From the NCBI GenBank assembly GCA_964498785.1, contig CAZCJL010000105.1, positions 1-25,232 on the forward strand: DNA of 25,232 nucleotides. Reading direction: 5' to 3'. Shown here piece after piece: positions 8,292 through 16,616 of the stretch (position 1 is its first letter; each line of letters begins with the position of its first letter). The notes beneath the pieces were generated by a model, which was given only the letters and a program-made list of their open reading frames with translations, had not been told where the DNA came from and made no database searches. The DNA comes from Mariaggregatimicrobium sp964498785. Its GTDB lineage: Bacteria > Zhuqueibacterota > Zhuqueibacteria > Thermofontimicrobiales > Thiofontviventaceae. The position numbers and the translations under genes are program-made.

Positions 8292-10088
8292 TTGAATAAT
8301 TATTTCCAGGAAGACGAAATATTAGGAAAAGCTTATGATAGCCGCTTGATGAAACGTCTGCTGGTTTATTTGAAACCCTATAAAATTCATGTGTTACTAT
8401 CAATTATCATAATGTTCGGTTATACGGCGCTAAACCTGGCAGGTCCGTATCTAATCAAAGTAGCTGTTGATCAATACATTGTTCCCGGTAACCTGCAAGG
8501 CCTCCCATTATTATCAGCCGTTTTTCTGGGGATTCTGATTTTACAATTTTTCACCCAGGTCAGCCAGACATATTTAATGCAATGGATCGGCCAGCATGTG
8601 ATATTTGATTTACGCACAAAGCTATTTCGACATTTGCAGGGACTGTCACTCTCTTTTTTCAATATAAATCCGGTGGGACGGCTGGTTACCCGGGTTACCT
8701 CAGATGTTGAAACCTTGAACCAGTTGTTTTCGTCAGGAATCGTCGCGATTTTTGGTGATGTATTTTTACTATTTGGTATTGTGATAGTTCTTCTAAAAAT
8801 TCATTGGCAACTGGCGTTGATCACATTTTCCGTTTTACCGGTTTTGTTTTATGTGACATTTTTATTTCGGACAAAAGTCAGAGAAGGATTCCGCCAAATA
8901 CGAACACGTATTGCCCGAATCAATTCGTATTTACAGGAAAATATTTCGGGAATGAGCGTTGTCCAGCTTTTTAACCGGGAAAAGAGAAATATGAAACAAT
9001 TCGACGCCTTAAATGAAAGTCATTTGGAAGCGCATTTACGAACCATTTTCTATTTCGCGGTTTTTTTTCCAACAATCGAGCTCATTTCAGCAATTGCAGT
9101 CGCGCTTATCGTTTGGTACGGTGGTGTAAATTATGCCGCTGGAGGCGTCACCTTTGGTGTTCTTATCGCCTTTATTCAATATGCCAGAAGATTTTTTCGG
9201 CCAATTAGCGATCTATCAGAAAAGTACAATATCCTGCAGGCTGCGATGGCCTCCTCAGAACGGATATTTAAAATTATGGATGAAAAACCAGTTATTAAAA
9301 ATGCTACGGATGCTATCCCGCTTGATAATGTACGGGGAGAAATCGAATTTAAAAATGTCTGGTTTGCTTACAAGAATAAATCCAATGACGAACCGGATTA
9401 CGTTCTTAAAGATGTTTCATTCAAAGTAAATCCCGGAGAGAAAATCGCTATTGTTGGTTATACCGGCGCCGGAAAAACAACGATCATTAGTTTATTATCC
9501 AGATTTTATGATATCCAGAAAGGTAAGATTTTAATTGACGGAAAAGACATTAAAAATTATGATATATCTTCATTGCGCATTCATTTGGGAGTTGTTTTGC
9601 AGGATGTTTTTCTGTTTGCCGGTGATATTGAAAGTAACATCAAGCTGGGTAACAAATACATCAGTGACCAGCAAATGATTCAGGCGGCAAAAGATGTACA
9701 CGTCCATCACTTCATTGAAAAATTACCTCAGACATATAAAGAAGAAGTGAAAGAACGAGGCAGCACATTTTCCGTGGGACAAAAACAGTTGCTTTCCTTT
9801 GCCAGGGCATTGGCATTTAATCCGGATATTTTAATTCTGGATGAAGCCACATCAAGTGTGGACACAGAAACAGAATTATTAATTCAGGATGCGCTGATTC
9901 GGCTAATGGAAAACCGAACATCCCTGATTATTGCACACAGGCTTTCAACAATTAAAAACTGTGATCGGATCATTGTTCTCCACAAAGGAGAAATTCGTGA
10001 GATTGGAAGTCATCATGAATTATTGCAGCAAAAAGGAATTTACTCTCGGCTTTATCAACTGCAGTACGCAACTCAGGAAGCCGCATAA
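8292..10088 (+). CDS. ABC exporter half-transporter, partner subunit with variant signature motif
   Basis: A 598-residue ABC-B half-exporter. Membrane domain about 20-320. The nucleotide-binding domain has Walker A GYTGAGKTT (389-397), Walker B ILILDE with catalytic Glu518, and the switch His549 in IIAHRLST. The signature is FSVGQ (493-497) instead of LSGGQ. It therefore supplies the catalytic residues of the consensus site and the weak signature of the degenerate site, complementing the gene upstream. The start is a TTG at 8292 with GGAG six nucleotides ahead. The longer N-terminal tail before the elbow helix is typical of the second subunit of these pairs. Operon with the upstream gene is near certain. 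Confidence 0.93.
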   Translation: MNNYFQEDEILGKAYDSRLMKRLLVYLKPYKIHVLLSIIIMFGYTALNLAGPYLIKVAVDQYIVPGNLQGLPLLSAVFLGILILQFFTQVSQTYLMQWIGQHVIFDLRTKLFRHLQGLSLSFFNINPVGRLVTRVTSDVETLNQLFSSGIVAIFGDVFLLFGIVIVLLKIHWQLALITFSVLPVLFYVTFLFRTKVREGFRQIRTRIARINSYLQENISGMSVVQLFNREKRNMKQFDALNESHLEAHLRTIFYFAVFFPTIELISAIAVALIVWYGGVNYAAGGVTFGVLIAFIQYARRFFRPISDLSEKYNILQAAMASSERIFKIMDEKPVIKNATDAIPLDNVRGEIEFKNVWFAYKNKSNDEPDYVLKDVSFKVNPGEKIAIVGYTGAGKTTIISLLSRFYDIQKGKILIDGKDIKNYDISSLRIHLGVVLQDVFLFAGDIESNIKLGNKYISDQQMIQAAKDVHVHHFIEKLPQTYKEEVKERGSTFSVGQKQLLSFARALAFNPDILILDEATSSVDTETELLIQDALIRLMENRTSLIIAHRLSTIKNCDRIIVLHKGEIREIGSHHELLQQKGIYSRLYQLQYATQEAA

Positions 10089-10366
10089 TTTTTTTTATGG
10101 AGTGCTATAGAGTGCAGCGACTGTATCGTTGCAAAAAAAAATAAATCCTGACTCGGCTCGATCCGAGCTAACTGCTGTATCCCTTATAAAAGGTTTCCGA
10201 AATTTTCAGGCGAATGTGTACCTCTTCGTACATCTTTAATAAATTTGTTCTGTCAGGTACACCACCAATAAAATCTTCCATTTCATTTTCATTATTTAAT
10301 CATCGAAAAAATAATGCATTAATTGTCCCCCACAAATTCGCTTTTACCATGGTCTGCCATTTGCAT
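10089..10366. other. Intergenic region after the ABC operon
   Basis: Two hairpins follow the transporter stop: TGCAGCGA with TCGTTGCA (10113-10120 and 10126-10133, one G-T pair) followed by A-runs, and CTCGG/CCGAG (10152-10156 and 10163-10167). Neither has a downstream T-run on the + strand, so a standard terminator is not supported. The rest shows no gene. Confidence 0.45.
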
Positions 10367-10393
10367 TTGAATGTGCCAAACAAATGAGATAAT
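10367..10393 (+). promoter_or_regulatory. Possible promoter of the repeat lipoprotein gene
   Basis: TTGAAT (10367-10372) and GATAAT (10388-10393) resemble -35 and -10 boxes but with a short 15-bp spacer. They lie about 30 bp before the start codon. The assignment is weak, and sigma factor preferences of FCB bacteria can differ. Confidence 0.28.
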
Positions 10394-10424
10394 AAATCAT
10401 CAAATTAATTTAAGGAGGTTTCCT

Positions 10425-11447
10425 ATGAAACGCTTTACAATGTACATCACGTTAGTATTTGCTATTTCTGCATTACTGGTCATCGGAGGTTGCACGAAAA
10501 ATTCACCGGTTTCTCCGGATGATGAAAACCTGGACGCCATTGATCTTGATTTCGGCGGGTATACCACAGCCGACGAGAGTCCGGATGCCGAACTGGTTGC
10601 AGACTATGATATTGAAGACGAGACAGTAAACGATGGGGTTAATGAAGATCCTTCTGTCATCGCAATGATGGATTCAACAGGTCTCGACGTTTATCATGTG
10701 CGCATCACCTGGGGTAATTTAGAATGGGATTCAACTGCAAGTATCGCAACCGACTGGAGCGGTTCAGCAGTAACAAGCAAAGGGATTTTGACCACGCTCA
10801 AAGTCATTCGCTTCGAGCGACAGACCGATCATCTGGTGTTGCCTCGCAGCGATCGCAAAAGTCTTGAATGGGTGTCGTTCACACAGCAACATTTTGATGG
10901 TATTCACTTTGTCATCATAAATAATGATACAACTGATGAAGAAGGCACTTTCACAATAAATGCCGGAGCATATTCCCGAACATTCACATTTAGCGAACTG
11001 GATTCACTCGATTTAATTGAAGATGTGGATAATCTTGGAAATCAAATTGCAGTTAACAGTCGTATTCGGGAAGGTGTGTTCAGTCCAGGTGGTTGGGGAT
11101 TTCTGGAAGGTCGCTGGATCAGAGTAAAAGAAAACGGCGGGAAGTTCTGGGGACGCTGGGTAAATAACCTGGGTCTCCGGGGCGGTTTTCTGAAAGGTAT
11201 CTGGGGCATCAACCAAGATGGAAATAAAGTATTCCATGGTAAACTGGTCGATAAAGATCACAAATTTGCAGGGTTGATCAGCGGCGTATGGGAATACACT
11301 GATCCTGAAAGTGGAATTGGCGTCTTTCGCGGACGATGGGTGAATGCAAGCCTTACAAAAGTCGGAACAGTGGATGGTAAATTCAATACCGGCGAACAAG
11401 GCGACCGAAAAGGCCTCTTTAGAGGACGTTGGGAACGAAGAAATTAA
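10425..11447 (+). CDS. Lipoprotein with tandem G-x-F-x-G-R-W repeat domain, unknown function
   Basis: The start is ATG 10425 with AAGGAGG six nucleotides ahead; a longer in-frame start at 10371 lacks this. The 340-residue product has a signal peptide with lipobox VIGGC (Cys23) and an acidic linker (30-80). A globular middle (85-215) contains DRKSLEWVSFTQQHFDG. The C-terminal repeat domain (222-340) has units built on G-x-F-x-G-x-W: GFLEGRW, GKFWGRW, GGFLKGIW, GLISGVW, GVFRGRW and GLFRGRW, with weaker ones between. The spacing of glycine and aromatic residues recalls MORN repeats, suggesting stacked beta-hairpins, but it is not a standard MORN consensus. It should be lipid-anchored and face the periplasm or surface. 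It is monocistronic, with its own terminator. Function is unknown. Confidence 0.8.
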   Translation: MKRFTMYITLVFAISALLVIGGCTKNSPVSPDDENLDAIDLDFGGYTTADESPDAELVADYDIEDETVNDGVNEDPSVIAMMDSTGLDVYHVRITWGNLEWDSTASIATDWSGSAVTSKGILTTLKVIRFERQTDHLVLPRSDRKSLEWVSFTQQHFDGIHFVIINNDTTDEEGTFTINAGAYSRTFTFSELDSLDLIEDVDNLGNQIAVNSRIREGVFSPGGWGFLEGRWIRVKENGGKFWGRWVNNLGLRGGFLKGIWGINQDGNKVFHGKLVDKDHKFAGLISGVWEYTDPESGIGVFRGRWVNASLTKVGTVDGKFNTGEQGDRKGLFRGRWERRN

Positions 11448-11468
11448 TAAAAATAGTCTCCTTACTTC

Positions 11469-11504
11469 AAACAGGGTTCGATCGTGTCGGACCCTGTTTT
11501 TTTT
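11469..11504 (+). terminator. Rho-independent terminator after the repeat lipoprotein
   Basis: ACAGGGT at 11471-11477 pairs with ACCCTGT at 11491-11497, with partial pairing further in, followed by a run of eight T. It lies about 20 bp after the stop codon. Confidence 0.88.
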
Positions 11505-12145
11505 GTCCTAAATTGTTAACCAATATGTCCATTTTATCATAAAAATATTTCCTAAAATTCTAAAAGAAAAATTAAATATCTGCATAAATTGAATGTGCAT
11601 TTACCTGGTTCATTTTTGGTTTGATTGGTTCATAACGCGCGCTTAAAACTGTTGTCGCTATAAACAGCTAAATCCAAATACTATTCATGAAATCCTCTCC
11701 TGTCTCTAATGTCGGTCTGTCGATAATTGCAAATTAACCTGAAATATTTATAAATAATTACCGCAGTGACGCTAATATCCAAGAAATAAAAACTTAATTC
11801 TACGAGTGAAAAAAACTGAGTTTTAAAAACAGGTTTGTTTAAAAAATTCGAAGATTTATTTTCTCCGGGCAAAAACACCAAAAATTCTATTTTGAATCCA
11901 TATCTAAAAGACAAAGAATTTTATACAACAACGATTATAAAGACATATATTTAGTGGAGCGAGCTTCTTGTCATACAATTTATGCTGAGCATATCGAAGG
12001 TCTTGTCAGGTTGATAAAAACAGACAACTGCTATTTAGAATAATGCCGTGCGTCCTGGCGTTTTTGCGGTTTGTAAATTATTGCGGTTTAGTAAAAGAAA
12101 GGTAGCTTATTGAGTCTAAAAGATTTAAAACAGAGAATAAGAATT
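11505..12145. other. Long AT-rich intergenic region with one repeat remnant
   Basis: About 640 bp separate the terminator from the end of the minus-strand malectin gene. Positions 11968-12000 (TTGTCAT ... GCTGAGCATATCGAAGG) resemble a decayed copy of the widespread CCTTCGA...GCTCAGCATGACA dispersed repeat. A 77-codon minus-strand open frame at 11681-11914 has no ribosome site or recognisable content and is not called. I see nothing else. Confidence 0.4.
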
Positions 12146-12194
12146 CCCTCTGCAATTACGAAAGAGCCCCCAATGTCAGTGCAATTGCAGAGGG
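12146..12194 (-). terminator. Strong hairpin just after the malectin/beta-helix gene
   Basis: A perfect 12-bp inverted repeat (CCCTCTGCAATT at 12146-12157, AATTGCAGAGGG at 12183-12194) encloses a 25-nt loop, 13 bp past the stop codon of the minus-strand gene. There is no good T-run after it, so it may be a 3'-end stabilising or processing hairpin rather than a classical terminator. Confidence 0.5.
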
Positions 12195-12207
12195 TGTTAG
12201 ATAAATT

Positions 12208-15200
12208 CTATCGTCGTCTGTTACTGTTTTTTATTGCATGAGTCATTGCGCCGAATTGATAAGTTTGAATGTTAATGTTGGGATCATTCGAGATGACAAA
12301 CCAGTTAATGAATCCTCCGCTTTCCCGTGTGTACAGATTTAAGGTATTTTTCCCGGGTCTTACCACGAACATGTGCTGTCGATCCCGTTTTTGATGATAA
12401 ACCCAGGCACGAGACCAACCGTCATATTTTGAATTGACATTATCCCATAAACATGGATCAAATCCATTAACAGATACCCAGAAAGAGTCATTACTGCGGG
12501 AGCTGTTTACATCGACTTCAGCAAATACATATACAAACTCAACATCTTCGGGTACAGTGAATTCATAATCAAGGCGATTTAATACATCCGGTTGGGCTAA
12601 TGAATTTTTCATTGCCTGGATGCCCAGGGATCCATCATTTGTCTGGATTTTCCAGGCGTCATTTGGTAATGAGTGAGTTTGTTCTGCTTCCACTTCATGT
12701 ACAAATTTACCCGGGACCATTTTCAGACGTACTGGCAAAGCGGCCTGTTTATTGGCCGTTTTTACATCCGAAATAATGATTTCTTCATAATATTCACCAA
12801 AAGTTAAATTTGAAGTATTGAACATTAAAGTTAACATATCAACATTCATTCCGGATAATTCACTAAAATCAAGCCATTTTTGATTAAATCGCTTTTTCGC
12901 CTTCCAGTCCAGAGAACCGTAACCGGAATTATTGATACGAATGCGTTGAGGCGTTGGATGCGCTGCGCCAATTTCTTGTTCAATGACCACTTCAGCAACA
13001 TCTGCTTTGATAATCGGAGAAGAATTATTAACAAGGATAGACCAGGTTCCTTCATAACTTTTCTGGGATGTTGCAAATGCAAAATGTCCGTTATAAATAC
13101 CATCAGGAAGGCCTGAAGGGATATACGAAAATGTTAAAACAGCTTCCTCGCCGTCATGTAATTCGCCAGATGAAGGACGAATCGTTATCAGCACTTCATT
13201 ATCCGGATAACAACTCGCCTGCCATTTTACCGGTTTACCGCCGTATGCTTTTATTGTTACACTTCGAATTGTAATATCTGGATTGAAATTCAGGTTTCTT
13301 TGCTGTATTTCAAGGGATCCGTTTTGATGATCAAAAGGGAACGCGCCCATATCTGCCCGGCTGCCATCCGGATCGGCTCCAAAATTGGGATGCCCGGAGT
13401 TTATGCAGATTGAATTTTCACGCAATCGAAAATCGCCGCTATCTTCATCGATAAATCCTGGTTTGCCAGCAGAAACATCGCCAAAGAGATTTCCTTCTCC
13501 ATAATCGTACGGCTTATATTTTCCCTCCAGATTCCAGCATTTACCGACATAAGAATAATTTGTTGATTTACGGGCTTCGGCCCAGACGTCATTTTGTTTT
13601 TGACGAACATTGTCAGTAATAATATTGTTGTAAAAATTTCCGTAAATAATTTCCCGATACGGTCCTAATAAATCCTGAATTTCCAGTCCGAATCCTTTGT
13701 TGCCGACAATGGTATTATTGCGTATTGTTGCGGCGGAGCCTCTTAACTCTATCGCTGCCGCACAGTAATTCGAAAAATTATCAATAAGAACATTGTATTC
13801 AATTAAAGGAGAGGCATTTGCCACTTTTCGGCGACGATCAAAACCTTCGATAAAAATAGCACCAGCCCAGGAGTCGACGTTCTTGCGAATAAGATTGTTG
13901 CGTATTTTAATGTCAGCATCATAGGTTAATATGGCCGCTCCTTTCCCTTCGCCGGAATTCCAGTCTCGACCGTTTTGAATAACGAAACCGTCTATCACTG
14001 TTTTGTGCAGGCACTCAAAACAGCGCCCTCTTCGTCCTGCATCAATAATAGTTGGAAATACCCATGGATTTGTACGTTCTTCCCGCACTGTCTCGTTCCC
14101 GGTAAATCCTCCGTATAATTGAACGCCGGTTGGGACGAGAATATTGTATTCATAATATGTCCCCTGTGCAACCCAGATTTCTGTGGTGCGGTTTCTGCGG
14201 TATCTATGAACATTTGCGATAGCATCTTTTACCGTTATAAACGCATCTTCCCACGAACTACCATTGTTTAAGCCGGTGGCTGCAGAATTGACAAATATGT
14301 GATCTTCCCGGGTCGCGGGCATTTCGATTATCGCGCTAATTTTATAATCATTATTCTCTGATCGAATAACGATGTTTTCCGTATGGATGCCGGCTGGTAG
14401 TCCCTTTCGGGTTATTATAACATTTAAATAATAGCTTTCGCCAATTTCAATGTTTCCGGAAGACGGATATACTCGTTCTATATGGGGTGGAAGAGCAGAA
14501 TTGTCAACGCGCCATGTTAGTTTACTGCCGCCATCGTTGCGAATGAGGCACGTGAGGTTTAGCCTGTCCGTACCAAATTCGAGTGTCGGATTTACAATGT
14601 TTAACCTGGAAACACCAGGGACAACCACAGAAATGGGGATTTTCTGTTCAAATTCGGACGCCACAATTCGTAACGTGTCTCGGGTTAATCCTCCCCGAAT
14701 TTTGCTACGATCGACGTCGATAGGGATTGATATAAAACTGTTTGCTTTAATTTTTCCGGTTCGCGGGTTTGGTAGGCGCAGCCATGCGGGAAAAGTAATG
14801 TTGTCAAATCTCCACATCGCCGGTATTGTGCCAATGTTGCTTATTTTTAACAACTGTGATTGTTGATTAATCCCAAAATCAAGGATTTTTGGCTCCACCT
14901 CCAAAATAGTTGGTTGCTCAACCATCTGGATAATTTCGATACCAGATAATTTTGTATCATCCTTCTTGTTAATAATCTCAATATCAATGCATTTATCTGT
15001 GATCGGTTTTCCTAAATCTCGTGTATTATAGACAAGAGCCAACGCGACATTTTTACCAACCCGATCATAGATATCCAAATTTTTCTCGACAACAACATCT
15101 TCGATTTTTACCTCCATGATCCGTTTGTTCCTTCGCTCATGATAGATTTCAGCAAAGTGCAGAATAATTTCAAAATGACCGTTTGGCACATCCGCCCGGT

Positions 15201-15492
15201 AACCGTAAAGTTTGTATCTTTCGGATTGATAAATTTCCGGAATCGAAGTCCCTAAAATCGCCTCACGAGTGGCATAAGTCCCGCTGATTCCCATATATCC
15301 GTATCCCGATCGATAGATGTGATCTTTTAGCCATTCATTACCCCGGGTATCGACTATGCGCTCGCCCCCGACATTTATGCGTAATTCAAATGGTTTGCCG
15401 GCTGAAAACAAATTTTGTGTGAAAATAATGCCCAGGCAGATCATCGAGAAAATTATGATCACCAGCGTTGCAAGAACTTTTTCCTGTCTCAT
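12208..15492 (-). CDS. Large exported malectin / parallel beta-helix / Ig-like protein
   Basis: The start is taken as the ATG at 15492 because it opens a signal sequence (MRQEKVLATLVIIIFSMICLG); an in-frame start 43 codons earlier lacks such structure. The 1094-residue product reads as modules. About 34-187 is a malectin-like carbohydrate-binding domain (ELRINVGGERIVDTRGNEW, IPEIYQSERY). About 188-392 is two Ig-like domains of the ASH/BACON style. About 395-722 is a right-handed beta-helix with repeated IRNN.I..N turns, opening IFVNSAATGLNNGSSW and closing GADPDGSRADMGAFP. About 725-925 is more Ig-like repeats. About 927-1094 resembles a carbohydrate-binding module (EVEAEQ...). It probably binds or processes polysaccharide outside the inner membrane. 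Unlike the propeller at 22368-24575 it has no type IX sorting tail. No catalytic residue can be assigned. Confidence 0.8.
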   Translation of the reverse strand: MRQEKVLATLVIIIFSMICLGIIFTQNLFSAGKPFELRINVGGERIVDTRGNEWLKDHIYRSGYGYMGISGTYATREAILGTSIPEIYQSERYKLYGYRADVPNGHFEIILHFAEIYHERRNKRIMEVKIEDVVVEKNLDIYDRVGKNVALALVYNTRDLGKPITDKCIDIEIINKKDDTKLSGIEIIQMVEQPTILEVEPKILDFGINQQSQLLKISNIGTIPAMWRFDNITFPAWLRLPNPRTGKIKANSFISIPIDVDRSKIRGGLTRDTLRIVASEFEQKIPISVVVPGVSRLNIVNPTLEFGTDRLNLTCLIRNDGGSKLTWRVDNSALPPHIERVYPSSGNIEIGESYYLNVIITRKGLPAGIHTENIVIRSENNDYKISAIIEMPATREDHIFVNSAATGLNNGSSWEDAFITVKDAIANVHRYRRNRTTEIWVAQGTYYEYNILVPTGVQLYGGFTGNETVREERTNPWVFPTIIDAGRRGRCFECLHKTVIDGFVIQNGRDWNSGEGKGAAILTYDADIKIRNNLIRKNVDSWAGAIFIEGFDRRRKVANASPLIEYNVLIDNFSNYCAAAIELRGSAATIRNNTIVGNKGFGLEIQDLLGPYREIIYGNFYNNIITDNVRQKQNDVWAEARKSTNYSYVGKCWNLEGKYKPYDYGEGNLFGDVSAGKPGFIDEDSGDFRLRENSICINSGHPNFGADPDGSRADMGAFPFDHQNGSLEIQQRNLNFNPDITIRSVTIKAYGGKPVKWQASCYPDNEVLITIRPSSGELHDGEEAVLTFSYIPSGLPDGIYNGHFAFATSQKSYEGTWSILVNNSSPIIKADVAEVVIEQEIGAAHPTPQRIRINNSGYGSLDWKAKKRFNQKWLDFSELSGMNVDMLTLMFNTSNLTFGEYYEEIIISDVKTANKQAALPVRLKMVPGKFVHEVEAEQTHSLPNDAWKIQTNDGSLGIQAMKNSLAQPDVLNRLDYEFTVPEDVEFVYVFAEVDVNSSRSNDSFWVSVNGFDPCLWDNVNSKYDGWSRAWVYHQKRDRQHMFVVRPGKNTLNLYTRESGGFINWFVISNDPNINIQTYQFGAMTHAIKNSNRRR

Positions 15493-15632
15493 AACCGCCA
15501 ATCTCCGTTTCTTTTTGATTGTCTTTATTTCAATTATATATACCGACACTTTAGCGCAATTGGGAAAATACTGCGTAAAATTTATTAAAATGTAAAATTT
15601 TGAGAGATGGCTGGTAATCATAAAATATGAAG

Positions 15633-15684
15633 CTGATCGGAATCAGGCAGGAACGGCGAACCGTCGCGGAATAGACATTTCCGC
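15633..15684. repeat. Three consecutive perfect hairpins
   Basis: Three back-to-back stem-loops occupy the gap between the EamA gene and the malectin gene: CTGAT-CGGA-ATCAG (15633-15646), ACGG-CGAA-CCGT (15653-15664) and GCGGAA-TAGACAT-TTCCGC (15666-15684). They would be transcribed downstream of eamA and could form its 3' end or the leader of the next gene. There is no T-run to make any of them a standard terminator. Confidence 0.6.
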
Positions 15685-15704
15685 TACTTGTTTATCGATA
15701 TAAA

Positions 15705-16595
15705 TTATGTGGCATTTTTTTGCAATTCTTTTTCTGATATCAATACGACCAACACACCAATTATAATGACAAATCCCCCGACTGCCTGCATCAGTGATAA
15801 TTTTTCCTGCAGAATGAACACAGCCAGGATCGACGCCCCGATTGGTTCCGCCAGAATGATGACCGAAACAGTGGTTGCTGAGAAAAATTTTAAAGACCAG
15901 TTGATAACCGTATGTCCGATGATTTGAGGGATGAGCGCAATCGCAAAAAATAGCAGATACGTTTCGGAGCTATAACCCGTAAGGGATGCTCCGCTGAACA
16001 GACCTAACAGCAGCAGCAGCATAAGCGCTGCCATAGAATAAACAACAGTCACATAACGCAATGTATCTGCGGAACGGCGAAGTTGGCGTCCTGCGACCAT
16101 ATATCCGGCTGCACCCGCCGCGCCGGCAATTGCAAGTAAATTCCCGATCATGGATGATTGATCGAGGTTGAAATCATGAACACTAATGATAATGCTTCCG
16201 CTGAGTGTTATCAAAACACCGAACATCATTAATCGGGTGGGTTTCTCTTTTAGAAATAAATAACTACCAAGCGCGACAAAAACCGGTGCGCTTTGCACAA
16301 GCACCGCAGAGCTGGCAACGGAAGTGTATTTAAGGGATGAAATCCAGGTCGCGAAATGGATTGTCAGGAAGATGCCGGAAATTGCAGCTACTCGCCATTG
16401 TGATTTTGAAAATACCGGGAAAAATGTTCCGGTTTTATATTTGGAAAAGCTGAGATAAAAAACTGAGGCGATAGATAACCGGTAAACCGCAATGACCAGC
16501 GCCGGAGCGTTACATAATTTAATGAAAATAGAAGCAAACGAGACGGAGATGAGTCCGATGACGATGATAAGATATTGTTTAATTGAAATGTTCAT
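15705..16595 (-). CDS. EamA / DMT superfamily permease
   Basis: A 296-residue inner-membrane protein with ten predicted hydrophobic helices arranged as two EamA repeats. The first begins GLISVSFASIFIKLCNAPALVIAVYRL and the second about residue 150. Late in the second repeat LAEPIGASILAVFILQEKLS is the classic EamA segment. Members export amino acids, metabolites or drugs, and substrate cannot be predicted here. The gene lies 21 bp after the P1B ATPase in the same direction, so it is likely the third gene of the metal operon, although metal transport by this family would be unusual. No strong ribosome site precedes the ATG. Confidence 0.87.
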   Translation of the reverse strand: MNISIKQYLIIVIGLISVSFASIFIKLCNAPALVIAVYRLSIASVFYLSFSKYKTGTFFPVFSKSQWRVAAISGIFLTIHFATWISSLKYTSVASSAVLVQSAPVFVALGSYLFLKEKPTRLMMFGVLITLSGSIIISVHDFNLDQSSMIGNLLAIAGAAGAAGYMVAGRQLRRSADTLRYVTVVYSMAALMLLLLLGLFSGASLTGYSSETYLLFFAIALIPQIIGHTVINWSLKFFSATTVSVIILAEPIGASILAVFILQEKLSLMQAVGGFVIIIGVLVVLISEKELQKNAT

Positions 16596-16616
16596 ATTTG
16601 AATTCTGAGAGTCCAG

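Noticed and set aside
10089..10180. Hairpins after the ABC operon as a terminator
   Set aside because: A-runs, not T-runs, follow the first stem on the + strand, and the second stem is short with no T-run.
11681..11914. 77-codon minus-strand frame in the long intergenic region
   Set aside because: No ribosome site, no similarity I recognise, and aromatic-rich low-complexity residues typical of chance frames in AT-rich DNA.
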